NCBI RefSeq assembly: GCF_002105755.1
Contig: NZ_CP020821.1
Location: 3,100,001 to 3,164,000 of the forward strand
Reading direction: 5' to 3'
DNA length: 64,000 nucleotides
DNA from: Mycobacterium colombiense CECT 3035
Lineage (GTDB): Bacteria; Actinomycetota; Actinomycetes; Mycobacteriales; Mycobacteriaceae
This document shows positions 27,299 to 36,103 of the stretch, piece by piece. The notes below the pieces were generated by a model. It did not search any database and was not told the origin of the DNA. It saw nothing but the letters and a program-made list of their open reading frames with translations. Position 1 is the stretch's first letter, and each line of letters starts with the position of its first letter. The position numbers and the translations under genes were made by a program.

Positions 27299-28165
27299 GT
27301 GCGGTTTACCTACGCAGAGGCGATGACGGACTTTAGGTATTACATCCCGCTGGCCAAGGCAGCCGAGGCGGCCGGCTACGACGCCATGACGATCGCCGAC
27401 AGCATCGCCTACCCTTACGAATCCGACTCGAAGTACCCCTACACCCCGGACGGCAACCGAGAGTTCTTGGACGGTAAGGAGTTCATCGAAACCTTCGTCC
27501 TCACTTCGGCATTGGGCGCGGTGACCACGAAGCTGCGGTTCAACTTCTTCGTGCTCAAGCTGCCCATCAGGCCACCGGCGTTGGTGGCCAAGCAGATCGG
27601 GTCACTGGCCGCGATGACGGACAACCGGGTGGGCTTCGGCGTCGGCACCAGCCCGTGGCCGGAGGACTACGAGTTGCTGGGTGTCCCGTTCGCCAGGCGC
27701 GGCAAGCGGATGGACGAGTGCATCGAGATCATCCAGGGCCTCACCACCGGCGACTATTTCGAATTCCACGGCGAGTTCTATGACATCCCCAAGACCAAGA
27801 TGACCCCGGCCCCCACCAAGCCCGTCCCGATCCTGATCGGCGGTCACGCCGACGCCGCACTGCGGCGCGCCGCGCGCCTGGACGGCTGGATGCACGGCGG
27901 CGGCGACCCCGAGGAACTCGACCACCTGCTGGCCAAGCTGAAGAAGTTCCGTGAAGAAGCCGGCAAGACCGGGCCGTTCGAGATCCACGTCATCTCGGCT
28001 GACGCCTACACCGCCGACGGCATCAAACGGCTCGAGGACAAGGGCGTCACCGACGTCATCGTCGGCTTCCGCATCCCCTACATCAAGGGCAAGGACACCG
28101 AGCCGCTGGACAGCAAGATCCGCAACCTGGAGATGTTCGCCGAGAACGTCATCGCGAAGCTTTAG
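27299..28165 (+). CDS. LLM-class F420-dependent oxidoreductase (Rv0940c-type)
   Basis: A luciferase-like TIM-barrel oxidoreductase of 288 residues. Family motifs: MRFTYAEAMTDFRYYIPLAKAAEAAGYDAMTIADSIAYP, LAAMTDNRVGFGVGTSPWPEDYELLGV, and PVPILIGGHADAALRRAARLDGW. The GTG start is supported by AGGAAGG eight bases upstream; an ATG five bases earlier is in another frame. A KstR-type operator precedes it, as for the paralogue at 9617, suggesting a sterol-linked role. The stop codon lies inside the first unit of a tandem repeat array. Confidence 0.9.
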   Translation: MRFTYAEAMTDFRYYIPLAKAAEAAGYDAMTIADSIAYPYESDSKYPYTPDGNREFLDGKEFIETFVLTSALGAVTTKLRFNFFVLKLPIRPPALVAKQIGSLAAMTDNRVGFGVGTSPWPEDYELLGVPFARRGKRMDECIEIIQGLTTGDYFEFHGEFYDIPKTKMTPAPTKPVPILIGGHADAALRRAARLDGWMHGGGDPEELDHLLAKLKKFREEAGKTGPFEIHVISADAYTADGIKRLEDKGVTDVIVGFRIPYIKGKDTEPLDSKIRNLEMFAENVIAKL

Positions 28166-28414
28166 CGGCGGTCGCAAGCGCGGCGGAGCCGGGCGCAGCG
28201 GGCCGCCGCCATCAAGCTTCAGCGGCGGTCGCAAGCGCGGCGGAGCCGGGCGCAGCGGGCCGCCGCCATCAAGCTTCAGCGGCGGTCGCAAGCGCGGCGG
28301 AGCCGGGCGCAGCGGGCCGCCGCCATCAAGCTTCAGCGGCGGTCGCAAGCGCGGCGGAGCCGGGCGCAGCGGGCCGCCGCCATCAAGCCTTAGCGGCGGT
28401 CGCAAGCGCGGCGG
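28157..28414. repeat. 57 bp tandem repeat array (4 full copies plus a partial)
   Basis: Four consecutive 57-base units start at 28157, 28214, 28271 and 28328, followed by a 30-base partial unit from 28385. Units begin AAGCTT(T/C)AGCGGCGG and end GCCGCCGCCATC; copies 2-4 are essentially identical. The first unit contains the last codons and stop (TAG) of the LLM gene. Each unit can fold with a GCGGCGG/CCGCCGC stem. The array fills the gap between two convergent genes and has the form of a VNTR. Frames read through it (GGRKRGGAGRSGPPPSS) are artefacts. Confidence 0.97.
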
Positions 28415-28439
28415 GCTGTCGCCGTCAGCTCTGGAAGCC

Positions 28440-29246
28440 TTACAGCACATCCCATTTCGGAGCGCGCTTTTCCCGGTGCGCCATGGCGGCCTCGACCGGG
28501 TTGTTGGTGAAGCCGCTGAGGATCTGGGTGCGGTTCTCGATCTCGATGGCATGACGCAGGCTGGGCGCGTCCAGTGCGGCATTGAGGCCAATCTTGGTCT
28601 GCCACACGCCATATGCGTTGTTCTCGGCGATCGAGCGGGCCAGCTCGAGCGCGGCCGGCATCAGCTCATCGGGGGCCACGACCTCGTGCACCAGCTTGAT
28701 GCGATAGGCCTCGGCCGCGTCGATGATGCGACCGGTGAGCATGAGTTCGCGTGCCACCCCGGCGCCGACGATCTTGGGCAGTAGGTAGCTGGTGCCCATG
28801 TCCATCGACGAGAAGCCCGCCTTGATGAACACCGAACCGAACCGGGCCTGCTCGGAGGCGACCCGGATATCGCAGACCAGTGAAAACGCCAGCCCGCCCC
28901 CGACGGCGACACCGTTCACGGCGCCGATCACGGGGATGTCCATCTCGTAGATCCGGGTGTACAGGTTGGCCAGCCGGACCTGCGCGTCGTAGTTGACCTT
29001 GAACGCCGGGGTGGTCGGCTTGTTCTGCGTCCAGGGCTGCCCGGTGCCGCTCAGGTCGGCGCCGGCGCAGAATCCGCGTCCGGCACCGGTCAGAATCGCC
29101 ACCCGGTACTCACCGCCGTCCAGCACGTCCAGGGCCTCATGGACGCCGTCGATCAACGACCCATCGATGGCGTTGAGGCGCTCCGGCCGGTTCAGCGTGA
29201 TGCAAGCGATGTTGTCTTCGAGGCGTTCCAGTGTCACTGCGGGCAT
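28440..29246 (-). CDS. Enoyl-CoA hydratase/isomerase family protein
   Basis: A crotonase-fold protein of 268 residues. It begins [28 protein letters not shown]. The oxyanion-hole region is [16 protein letters not shown] and [23 protein letters not shown]. At the usual catalytic Glu positions, [17 protein letters not shown] has Met-Asp where hydratases have Glu, so it may be an isomerase, hydrolase or non-hydratase crotonase. The ATG at 29246 is where conservation begins; the frame upstream is an antisense shadow of the methyltransferase gene. Its pathway is unknown, but acyl-CoA catabolism is likely. Confidence 0.9.
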   Translation of the reverse strand: MPAVTLERLEDNIACITLNRPERLNAIDGSLIDGVHEALDVLDGGEYRVAILTGAGRGFCAGADLSGTGQPWTQNKPTTPAFKVNYDAQVRLANLYTRIYEMDIPVIGAVNGVAVGGGLAFSLVCDIRVASEQARFGSVFIKAGFSSMDMGTSYLLPKIVGAGVARELMLTGRIIDAAEAYRIKLVHEVVAPDELMPAALELARSIAENNAYGVWQTKIGLNAALDAPSLRHAIEIENRTQILSGFTNNPVEAAMAHREKRAPKWDVL

Positions 29247-29321
29247 AGGGGAACCGTAGGCGACGTCGCTATTCACCGACGAGGCATACCGTGGTTTTGC
29301 CACCACATCGAAGGAGCAGCC

Positions 29322-30239
29322 ATGGCACGAACCGAAAGTGACAGCTGGGACCTGGCCAACAGCGTGGGAGCCACCGCCACCATGGTGGCCGCGGCCCGGG
29401 CGGCCGCGACCAGGCGCCCTCAGCCGGTGATCACCGACGAGTTCGCCGAACCGCTGGTGCGCGCCGTCGGACTGGACGTGTTCACCAGGCTGGCGGCCGG
29501 CGAACTCGATTCGATGGACCTGGAGCAGGGTGTCGGATTCTCGCGCATGGTGGACACATTCGCGGCCCGCGCCCGGTTTTACGACGATTATTTCGCCGCG
29601 GCCGGCCAAGCCGGGTTGCGCCAGGTGGTGATCGTGGCATCGGGCCTGGACTCGCGGGCCTACCGGCTGCGATGGCCGGCCGGGACGACGGTGTACGAGA
29701 TCGATCAGCCGGAGGTGATCGCGTTCAAGACGGCGACGCTGGCCGACATCGGCGCCGCGCCGACCGCCGAACTCCGCACCGTGGGTATCGATTTGCGTGA
29801 GGACTGGCCTGCGGCGTTGCAGGCGGCGGGCTTTGACCCGGATCAGCCGACGACGTGGCTCGCCGAGGGAGTGCTGATCGGATTCCTCCCGCCCGAGGCC
29901 GAAGTCCGGTTGCTGGATGCGATCATTCCGTTGTCCGGCGAAGGCAGCCGCTTCGCCGGCGACTTCGGAACCGTCGCCCCGTCGACGCCGGAGGGGCAGG
30001 AACAGGCCCGGCTCATGACCGAGGGGTGGCGACGGCTCGGCCTCGATCTGGACGTCGCCGGCCTGGCTTATCCGGGTGAGCACACCGACGTCGCCGCGCA
30101 CCTGGCGGCAAACGGCTGGGACACCACCACCTTTCGGCTCACCGATCTGTTCTCCGCCGCGGGCCTACCGGAATTGGGGCCCGCCGAACATCAGGTTCCC
30201 GCGGCCACGATCAGTTTCGTCAGGGCGGTGCGGGTCTAG
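29322..30239 (+). CDS. SAM-dependent methyltransferase, mycobacterial LCMT-like family
   Basis: A 305-residue member of the large TIGR00027 group of putative mycobacterial methyltransferases. It begins [30 protein letters not shown]-binding elements are [15 protein letters not shown] and [13 protein letters not shown], and the C-terminal half has [20 protein letters not shown]. The start is set by AAGGAG five bases upstream. Members are mostly uncharacterised; some are O-methyltransferases. It is convergent with the FAH-MBL fusion gene. Confidence 0.92.
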   Translation: MARTESDSWDLANSVGATATMVAAARAAATRRPQPVITDEFAEPLVRAVGLDVFTRLAAGELDSMDLEQGVGFSRMVDTFAARARFYDDYFAAAGQAGLRQVVIVASGLDSRAYRLRWPAGTTVYEIDQPEVIAFKTATLADIGAAPTAELRTVGIDLREDWPAALQAAGFDPDQPTTWLAEGVLIGFLPPEAEVRLLDAIIPLSGEGSRFAGDFGTVAPSTPEGQEQARLMTEGWRRLGLDLDVAGLAYPGEHTDVAAHLAANGWDTTTFRLTDLFSAAGLPELGPAEHQVPAATISFVRAVRV

Positions 30240-30246
30240 GCGCCCG

Positions 30247-32196
30247 CTACGCGGATCGCTTGGCGAACCACTCGGCCTGCATCACCAGTAGGGCCATGAC
30301 CTCCAATTGCGGTGTCTGCGGGTCGAGTTCGCGGTATCGCTGATAGACGTTGACGACGACACGCTCGGCGTCCAGCCACGTGGCGTACTCGCCGAGGTCG
30401 ATGGTGTCGGCGGCCTCGGCCCATGACAAGCCCCGGCGGTAGGCGGCCTCGGCCTGCTCGGCGACGTGCACGAGATAGCCACGCACCGCCCGGATTCCAT
30501 CCGGATCGGTGACGGGTCCGTGGCCGGGGACCACCGTCGGTGCGTCCAGGGCGATCATCGCGTCGCACGCCGCGACCCAGTTGGCGATCGGGCCGGCCCA
30601 CACGATGGGCGTGCAGCCGATGAACAGCAGGTCGCCGCCGAACAGCACCCCCGCGTCGGGCACGTGCACCACTGAGTCGGCAGCGGTGTGCGCGGGTCCC
30701 AGATTCAGCACGTCGATCCGCCGCCCGCCGACCTCGACGGACAGGTTGCGCTCGAAGGTCTGGTCGGCGTTGCGCAGCGTGATGTTGCTGAAGTCGAAGT
30801 GCCCGAAGCGGTCTCGCGTGTACGGTGTCGCCACCGGCCCTAGGTTGGCGGTCTGCGCCATGGCCAGCATCTCGGGCGCCATTCCGTGCTCGATCTCCTC
30901 GGCGGTGCCGTGCGCGGCGATGATGCGCACCGACGTGTCGAGCAGTTGGTTGCCGTGGGTGTGGTCGCCGTTGGAGTGGGTGATCACCGCGTCGGTGATG
31001 GGCGCCGACCCGGTGACGGGCCGCATCGCGGTGAGCATCTCGCGGGTCAACGCCAGGTCGAACAGGGTGTCCACCAACAGGGACGCGCCGTCGCCGGCGA
31101 CCAGGCCGGCGTTGCTCCACCCGTAGCCGCCGTCCGGCAGCGTCCAGGCCCACACCCGGTCGCCGACCTGATGCAGACCGCGGGTGTAGGGCACCCGGGC
31201 CGGCGCCCGGTTGACCCGGGGCGCGGCGGCCGGGGCGTCCGGGTTGGGCCGCGCGGCCAACGCGAAGGGCGCGCCGCTCGCGCGGACCGTCTGCCGGGTC
31301 TCCCCCAAACCCTGGACCTGGAGCGTGACGACGTCGCCGTCGTGCAGCCAGCCGGGAAACGATTCCAGCGCAGCGGGATTGAGGTGCTCGACCAGTGTGC
31401 AGGTGGGCACCGTTCCGGAGCCGATGACGTCGCCGGGGTGCAGGGTGACCCCGCGCGAGGCGTAGGAGATGACCTCGCCGAAGGTCCAGTCCATCTGGGC
31501 GGTCGACCCGGTTCCGATGACGGCATCGTTGACCAGCGCGGTGACCCGCAGGTCCAGCTTGCCGCGATCGGAGGCGTGGCGGTACTGCTCGAGTTCGTCG
31601 GGGGTCACCAGGTAGGGACCCAGCGTGACGCCGCTGTCCTTGCCCTTGCCCTGGCCGATGCCCAGTTGGCTTTCCATCTGCTGCAGGTCGCGGGCGGACC
31701 AGTCGTTGAAGATGGTGTAGCCGATGATCGCCCGTTCGGCCTGTTCGACCGTGAGATCCTTACCGCCGGTACCGATCACCGCGGCGATCTCCAATTCGAA
31801 GTCCTGCCAAGCGCTTCCGGGCGCCGTCGGCGCGTCGTCGTAGGGCCCTAAAACGGTTGCCGGACAAGCGAAGTAAAACGCTGGGATTCGGTACCAGCTG
31901 TCGGCGAGCACCCGCCCGGCGCCCAGCGCGGCTTGGCAGTTGCGCATGTGGTCGAGGAAGCACAGGGAATCCCGGATCGACGGCGGGCGCGGGATGGGCG
32001 CCAGCAGGCGCACGTCGGCGAGCGGTACCGTGCCCGCCGGGGAGCGCCGCGCCTCCTCCCCCGCTTGCCGCAGGCCGTCATGGCCTCGCGCGATCAGCTC
32101 GAGCAGCGTCACCCCCGCCGGCAGCGGGTGGATGGTGTCGCCGGAGACGACCCCGACACGCTCGCCGTCATCACCTTGGTAGGTAACCCATTTCAC
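30247..32196 (-). CDS. FAH-family hydrolase fused to a metallo-beta-lactamase-fold domain (Rv0939-type)
   Basis: A two-domain protein of 649 residues. Residues ~1-315 are fumarylacetoacetate-hydrolase-like, with metal ligands in FELEIAAVIG (Glu134, Glu136) and NDWSARD (Asp165), as in aromatic meta-cleavage isomerases and hydratases. Residues ~335-649 are a metallo-beta-lactamase fold; its first motif is THSNGDHTHGN, keeping His407, Asp411 and His412 but with Asn in place of the second His. The two domains may catalyse successive steps on one substrate. The GTG start overlaps the ligD TGA (GTGA), so it is translationally coupled to a DNA-repair gene. The true substrate is unknown. Confidence 0.9.
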   Translation of the reverse strand: MKWVTYQGDDGERVGVVSGDTIHPLPAGVTLLELIARGHDGLRQAGEEARRSPAGTVPLADVRLLAPIPRPPSIRDSLCFLDHMRNCQAALGAGRVLADSWYRIPAFYFACPATVLGPYDDAPTAPGSAWQDFELEIAAVIGTGGKDLTVEQAERAIIGYTIFNDWSARDLQQMESQLGIGQGKGKDSGVTLGPYLVTPDELEQYRHASDRGKLDLRVTALVNDAVIGTGSTAQMDWTFGEVISYASRGVTLHPGDVIGSGTVPTCTLVEHLNPAALESFPGWLHDGDVVTLQVQGLGETRQTVRASGAPFALAARPNPDAPAAAPRVNRAPARVPYTRGLHQVGDRVWAWTLPDGGYGWSNAGLVAGDGASLLVDTLFDLALTREMLTAMRPVTGSAPITDAVITHSNGDHTHGNQLLDTSVRIIAAHGTAEEIEHGMAPEMLAMAQTANLGPVATPYTRDRFGHFDFSNITLRNADQTFERNLSVEVGGRRIDVLNLGPAHTAADSVVHVPDAGVLFGGDLLFIGCTPIVWAGPIANWVAACDAMIALDAPTVVPGHGPVTDPDGIRAVRGYLVHVAEQAEAAYRRGLSWAEAADTIDLGEYATWLDAERVVVNVYQRYRELDPQTPQLEVMALLVMQAEWFAKRSA

Positions 32197-34448
32197 TCGC
32201 GTACCACCTCACTCGCTTCCTTGTCGGGCCGTAGCCCCCGCCAACTCGATTGGCGTAGCCGGTTATCCGGGGTCCACTCGCTGTAGCGCACCTCGCCGAC
32301 CAGGACCGGCTCGACGTACGTGACGCCGCGGGCTTCGCTGCGGGGCAGCGGTGGGTGGAAGGGGGATGCGTCGGTGTGCAGCGGCGCCAGGGTCTTCTTC
32401 AGGTTGCTCAGGTCGCGTTCGGTGAACCCGGTGCCGACGCGGCCCGCGAAGTGCAGGCCGTCCGCGGTGGGGATGCCCATCAGCAGCGAGCCGATGCCGC
32501 TGCTGCGCCCGCCCTCGCCGGCCTTCCAGCCCCCGATGACGACTTCCTGGGTGTTCCAGTGCTTGTCCTTGATCCAGGACGACGAGCGCCGGCCGGGCTG
32601 GTAGGTGGAGTCGCGGCGCTTGGCGATCACCCCCTCCCAGCCGCGCTTGCCGGACTGCTCCAGCGCCTGCGCGCCGTCGCCCGGCAGCAGCTCGGGAACG
32701 ATGAGATCGCTGCCGGCACCGAGCATTTCCAGCACCTTACGCCGGTCTGAATACCTGGCCCGCAGCAGTGAGCGGCCGTCGAGGTAGAGCACGTCGAACG
32801 CCCAGAACTCGACGCGCGAGCCTCGGCCGCGGTTCTGCATCTCATGGAAGTTGGGCACACCCGAGGAGTCCAGGACAACGGCCTCGCCGTCGAGGATCAC
32901 ATGGTGTTCCGCGAGATCTTCTGCGAGCGAGCGTAATTCGGGATATTCGCCGGTGACCTCGCGGCCACGCCGAGACCGTATCCGGATGGAGCCGTGGTCG
33001 GCCTCGATCAACAGCCGGTAGCCATCCCATTTGCCTTCGAACGCCCACTGGCGCGCCTTCAGCGCCGTCACCGAACCATGGGTGGCCAGCATCGGCGCGA
33101 TCGTGTCGAAATCGAAGACCTTCTGATCTTTCATCCGGTGCGCCAGCCACTGGTCGCCGTTGGTTTGGATCAGCGCATAGCGTCCGGAGATCCTGCTGCC
33201 GTGCAGATTAACGATGACCTCATCGTCGTGAAACTTTTCCGCGTCGTAGGTTCCGGCGTCCCAGATGATCACCTTCCCGGCGCCGTACTCGCCCTGGGGG
33301 ATGATGCCCTCGAACCCGCCGTATTCCAGCGGATGATCCTCGGTGTGGACGGCCAGGTGGTTCACCGAGGTCGTTTCGGGCAGGTTCTTCGGCACCGCCC
33401 AGGACACCAGCACGCCGTCGCGTTCCAGCCGGAAGTCGTAGTGCAGCCGGCGGGCGTGGTGCTCCTGGATGACGAAGCTGTTTCCTTGTCCCATCGCCGG
33501 TTTCGCGGCGGGGACCGGCTCGGGTGTTTTCGACGCGTCGCGCATGCTGCGGTATTTGCTCAGCCGATCCGGGATCGGTGCGTCCTCGTCCAGCGGCGCC
33601 AGCAGATCGCCGTCGCGGGCGACCCGGTCCAGCACTTCGTCATAACGCAGCTGGCGCAGCGACGGGTCGTCGAGTTCCTCCCAGGTGCGCGGCGCCGCGA
33701 CGGTGGGTTGTTCACGTCCGCGCAGCGAGTACGGTGCGATGGTCGTCTTGGCGCCGTTGTTCTGACTCCAGTCCAGAAAGATCTTCCCGGCCCGCAGGCT
33801 CTTGGTCATGGTCGACGTCACCAGGGTGGGCATCGTCTTTTCCAGTTGTTGCGCCACGCGTTTGGCCAACACGGTCGCGCCCTTACTGCTCACCGGCTCC
33901 TGCAGCGGCGTGTACAGGTGCAGGCCCTTGCTGCCGCTGGTGAGCGGATACGTGGTCAGCCCGATTCCGGTGATCAGCTCACGCACCGCGCGCGCCACCT
34001 CGGCGAGTTGGGCCATCGTGACGCCTTCACCCGGGTCGAGGTCGAACACCAGGCGGGTGGCCGGCCCGGGTTTCAGTTCCTCCGCCCGGCTACGAGTCCA
34101 CTCGGCGACGAAGCGCCACTGCGGTACGTGGACCTCCAGCGCGGCCTGTTGGGCGATCCAGGCCAGCCCGTCGACGCTGTCGATGATCGGATACGTCGTC
34201 GTCCCGGACCGATGCGTCACGCTGGCGCGCGGCAGCCAATCGGGCGCCGACGACGCCAGTTGCTTCTCGAAAAACGGTTCCTCCGCAACGCCGTTGGGCC
34301 AGCGCTTCCGCGTGGCCGCCCGGCCTGCGATGTGCGGGATCATCACCTCGGCGATGCGCGTGTAGTAGTCGAAGACGTCGCTCTTCGTGGTCCCGCTGGC
34401 GGGATAGAGCACCTTGTCGGCGTTGGTCAGTTTCACGCGCGGTGCCAT
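32193..34448 (-). CDS. ligD: Multifunctional non-homologous end-joining DNA ligase D
   Basis: The main bacterial NHEJ enzyme, which processes and seals broken DNA ends with Ku. The product is 751 residues in mycobacterial domain order. The polymerase/primase comes first (~1-290; Asp136 and Asp138 in FDLDPG, Asp226 in FLDWSQN). The 3'-phosphoesterase follows (~325-450; HHARRLHYDFRLE, HTEDHPLEY). The ATP-dependent ligase is last (~460-751; adenylated Lys473 in EGKWDGYR). All key residues are present. ku lies 5 kb away on the other strand, separated by a polyol operon. Confidence 0.97.
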   Translation of the reverse strand: MAPRVKLTNADKVLYPASGTTKSDVFDYYTRIAEVMIPHIAGRAATRKRWPNGVAEEPFFEKQLASSAPDWLPRASVTHRSGTTTYPIIDSVDGLAWIAQQAALEVHVPQWRFVAEWTRSRAEELKPGPATRLVFDLDPGEGVTMAQLAEVARAVRELITGIGLTTYPLTSGSKGLHLYTPLQEPVSSKGATVLAKRVAQQLEKTMPTLVTSTMTKSLRAGKIFLDWSQNNGAKTTIAPYSLRGREQPTVAAPRTWEELDDPSLRQLRYDEVLDRVARDGDLLAPLDEDAPIPDRLSKYRSMRDASKTPEPVPAAKPAMGQGNSFVIQEHHARRLHYDFRLERDGVLVSWAVPKNLPETTSVNHLAVHTEDHPLEYGGFEGIIPQGEYGAGKVIIWDAGTYDAEKFHDDEVIVNLHGSRISGRYALIQTNGDQWLAHRMKDQKVFDFDTIAPMLATHGSVTALKARQWAFEGKWDGYRLLIEADHGSIRIRSRRGREVTGEYPELRSLAEDLAEHHVILDGEAVVLDSSGVPNFHEMQNRGRGSRVEFWAFDVLYLDGRSLLRARYSDRRKVLEMLGAGSDLIVPELLPGDGAQALEQSGKRGWEGVIAKRRDSTYQPGRRSSSWIKDKHWNTQEVVIGGWKAGEGGRSSGIGSLLMGIPTADGLHFAGRVGTGFTERDLSNLKKTLAPLHTDASPFHPPLPRSEARGVTYVEPVLVGEVRYSEWTPDNRLRQSSWRGLRPDKEASEVVRE

Positions 34449-34500
34449 GTTGTCAAACTACGCGTTTCGCGCGTGTTAACCGCTTTGACCACCGCTAATC

Positions 34501-34526
34501 GTCACATCGCCAATTTATTTTGTGAC
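34501..34526. promoter_or_regulatory. Inverted repeat between ligD and the polyol operon
   Basis: GTCACA-N14-TGTGAC is a perfect 6 bp inverted repeat with an AT-rich centre (CAATTTATTTT). It starts 53 bases from the ligD start and ends 50 bases from the first polyol gene. It may be an operator for either gene. Half-sites face the opposite way from a CRP site. Confidence 0.4.
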
Positions 34527-34576
34527 ATGACCCACGAACACGTTGATTGGCCGTCGACCCCGGGCACAGACACTAG

Positions 34577-36103
34577 ATGTTTGACGTAATCCCCTCCCCG
34601 TGGCGTCGAAACAGCGGCGTCCCACTCAGCGACGCGACCCTACGACTGCATTCCCGGAGAATCGACGTTCCAACCTACGACCGGTCATCTCTCGGTCGCG
34701 GAGTCGTCCACATCGGTGCGGGCAACTTTCATCGCGCGCACCAGGCCGTCTACTTCGATGACCTCGCCCGCTCGGGCATCTCCGATCGCTGGGGCGTCAC
34801 CGGCGTCAGCCTGCACTCCCCGGACGTCAAAGACCTGCTGTCGGCACAAGATGGGCTGTACACCGTGGTACAGCAAGGGCACGATCGCCAAACCGCCCGC
34901 GTCGTCGGGTCGATCGGCGCCGTCCACTACGCACCGAACGACGGGGCAGCCGTCCGCGCCGCCCTCGCCGATCCCGAAACCCGCATTGTCAGCCTGACCA
35001 TCACCGGCAACGGATATTTCCTGAATCCCGTCACCGACGAGTTCGACGCCGACGACCCCGACGTCCGGGCCGACCTGGTCGCGTCCGGCAACTACGCCAC
35101 CGCGTGGGGCTATCTGGCCGAAGCCCTGGACCGGCGGCGCCGGGCCGGCATCGCGCCGTTCACCGTGCTCTGCTGCGACAACATCCCCGGCGACACCCAG
35201 CCGGCGCGGACGGCGCTGGTGTCGTTCACCGCGCTGAAGGATCCCGGGCTCGCCCGCTGGATCGACACGCATGTCGCGTTCCCGTCGACCATGGTCGACC
35301 GCATCACCCCGCAAACCTCGAAGTCGGAGCGCAAGTTCGTCGAGGAGACCTTCGGCGTCGCCGACAAATGGCCGGTCGTGACCGAGCCGTATTGCCAGTG
35401 GGTGATCGAGGATTCCTTCAGCAACGGAAGGCCGCCGCTGCACGAGGTCGGCGCCGAGTTCGTTGCCGACGTCAGCGACCACAAGCTGATCAAGACCCGG
35501 CTCCTCAACGGGACCCATATCGCGCTCGCGTGCTTGGCCATCCTGGCCGGCTACCAGCGCACCGACGAGGCGATGCGGGACGGCATCATCGTCGATTTCG
35601 TCGAGAAGCTGTTGCGCGACGAAATCCAGCCGCTGCTGCCCCCGGTCCCCGGGATGAACACGCCCGAATACCGGCGCACCCTGCTCGATCGGCTGAGCAA
35701 TCCCCGAATGAGCGACCAGCTGTCCCGGCTGGCCCGCCGCGGAACCAGCAAGATCGCGACGTTCGTGCTGCCCTCGCTGCAGGAGGCGATCGCGCGGGGC
35801 AGGCCACACACGCTGTTGATGTTGGCGGTCGCCGGATGGGCGCGCTACATGCGCGGCCACGACCTTCAGGGGCGCAAGCTGCGCCTCGAAGACTCGCAGG
35901 CGATACCGGTGGCTAGGTTGGCCAACATGGCAAGCAGCAATCCCGATCCGCTCCTGGGGCACGAGATGTTCGCCGAGGTGCGCGCGGTCCCCGGTTTTGC
36001 GGAGCGCTTCGGCGACATGATCGCCGACATCGACGCGCGCGGTGTATTGCCCACGCTGCGCGATGCGTTGCGGCACGACCAGTGGGAGTTGGTGGCACGA
36101 TGA
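34577..36103 (+). CDS. Mannitol dehydrogenase family protein (first copy)
   Basis: A long-chain polyol-specific dehydrogenase of 508 residues. The N-terminal Rossmann domain includes VVHIGAGNFHRAHQAVYFDDLA; the C-terminal mannitol-dehydrogenase domain carries the catalytic Lys-Asn-His set in KTRLLNGTH. It should oxidise a free sugar alcohol (mannitol, arabitol or similar) to a ketose with NAD(P)+. No ribosome site precedes the ATG, so the message may be leaderless or the start may lie downstream. It is the first gene of a coupled operon, overlapping the HAD gene by 4 bases. Confidence 0.92.
   Translation: MFDVIPSPWRRNSGVPLSDATLRLHSRRIDVPTYDRSSLGRGVVHIGAGNFHRAHQAVYFDDLARSGISDRWGVTGVSLHSPDVKDLLSAQDGLYTVVQQGHDRQTARVVGSIGAVHYAPNDGAAVRAALADPETRIVSLTITGNGYFLNPVTDEFDADDPDVRADLVASGNYATAWGYLAEALDRRRRAGIAPFTVLCCDNIPGDTQPARTALVSFTALKDPGLARWIDTHVAFPSTMVDRITPQTSKSERKFVEETFGVADKWPVVTEPYCQWVIEDSFSNGRPPLHEVGAEFVADVSDHKLIKTRLLNGTHIALACLAILAGYQRTDEAMRDGIIVDFVEKLLRDEIQPLLPPVPGMNTPEYRRTLLDRLSNPRMSDQLSRLARRGTSKIATFVLPSLQEAIARGRPHTLLMLAVAGWARYMRGHDLQGRKLRLEDSQAIPVARLANMASSNPDPLLGHEMFAEVRAVPGFAERFGDMIADIDARGVLPTLRDALRHDQWELVAR

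Noticed and set aside
28157..28414. CRISPR array
   Set aside because: Units are contiguous and identical with no variable spacers, and there are no cas genes. It is a tandem repeat.
27951..28784. Repeat-containing frame with GGRKRGGAGRSGPPPSS units
   Set aside because: The 57-base period is a multiple of three, so the array keeps a frame open. The frame starts inside a conserved gene and ends antisense to another, so it is not a repeat protein.
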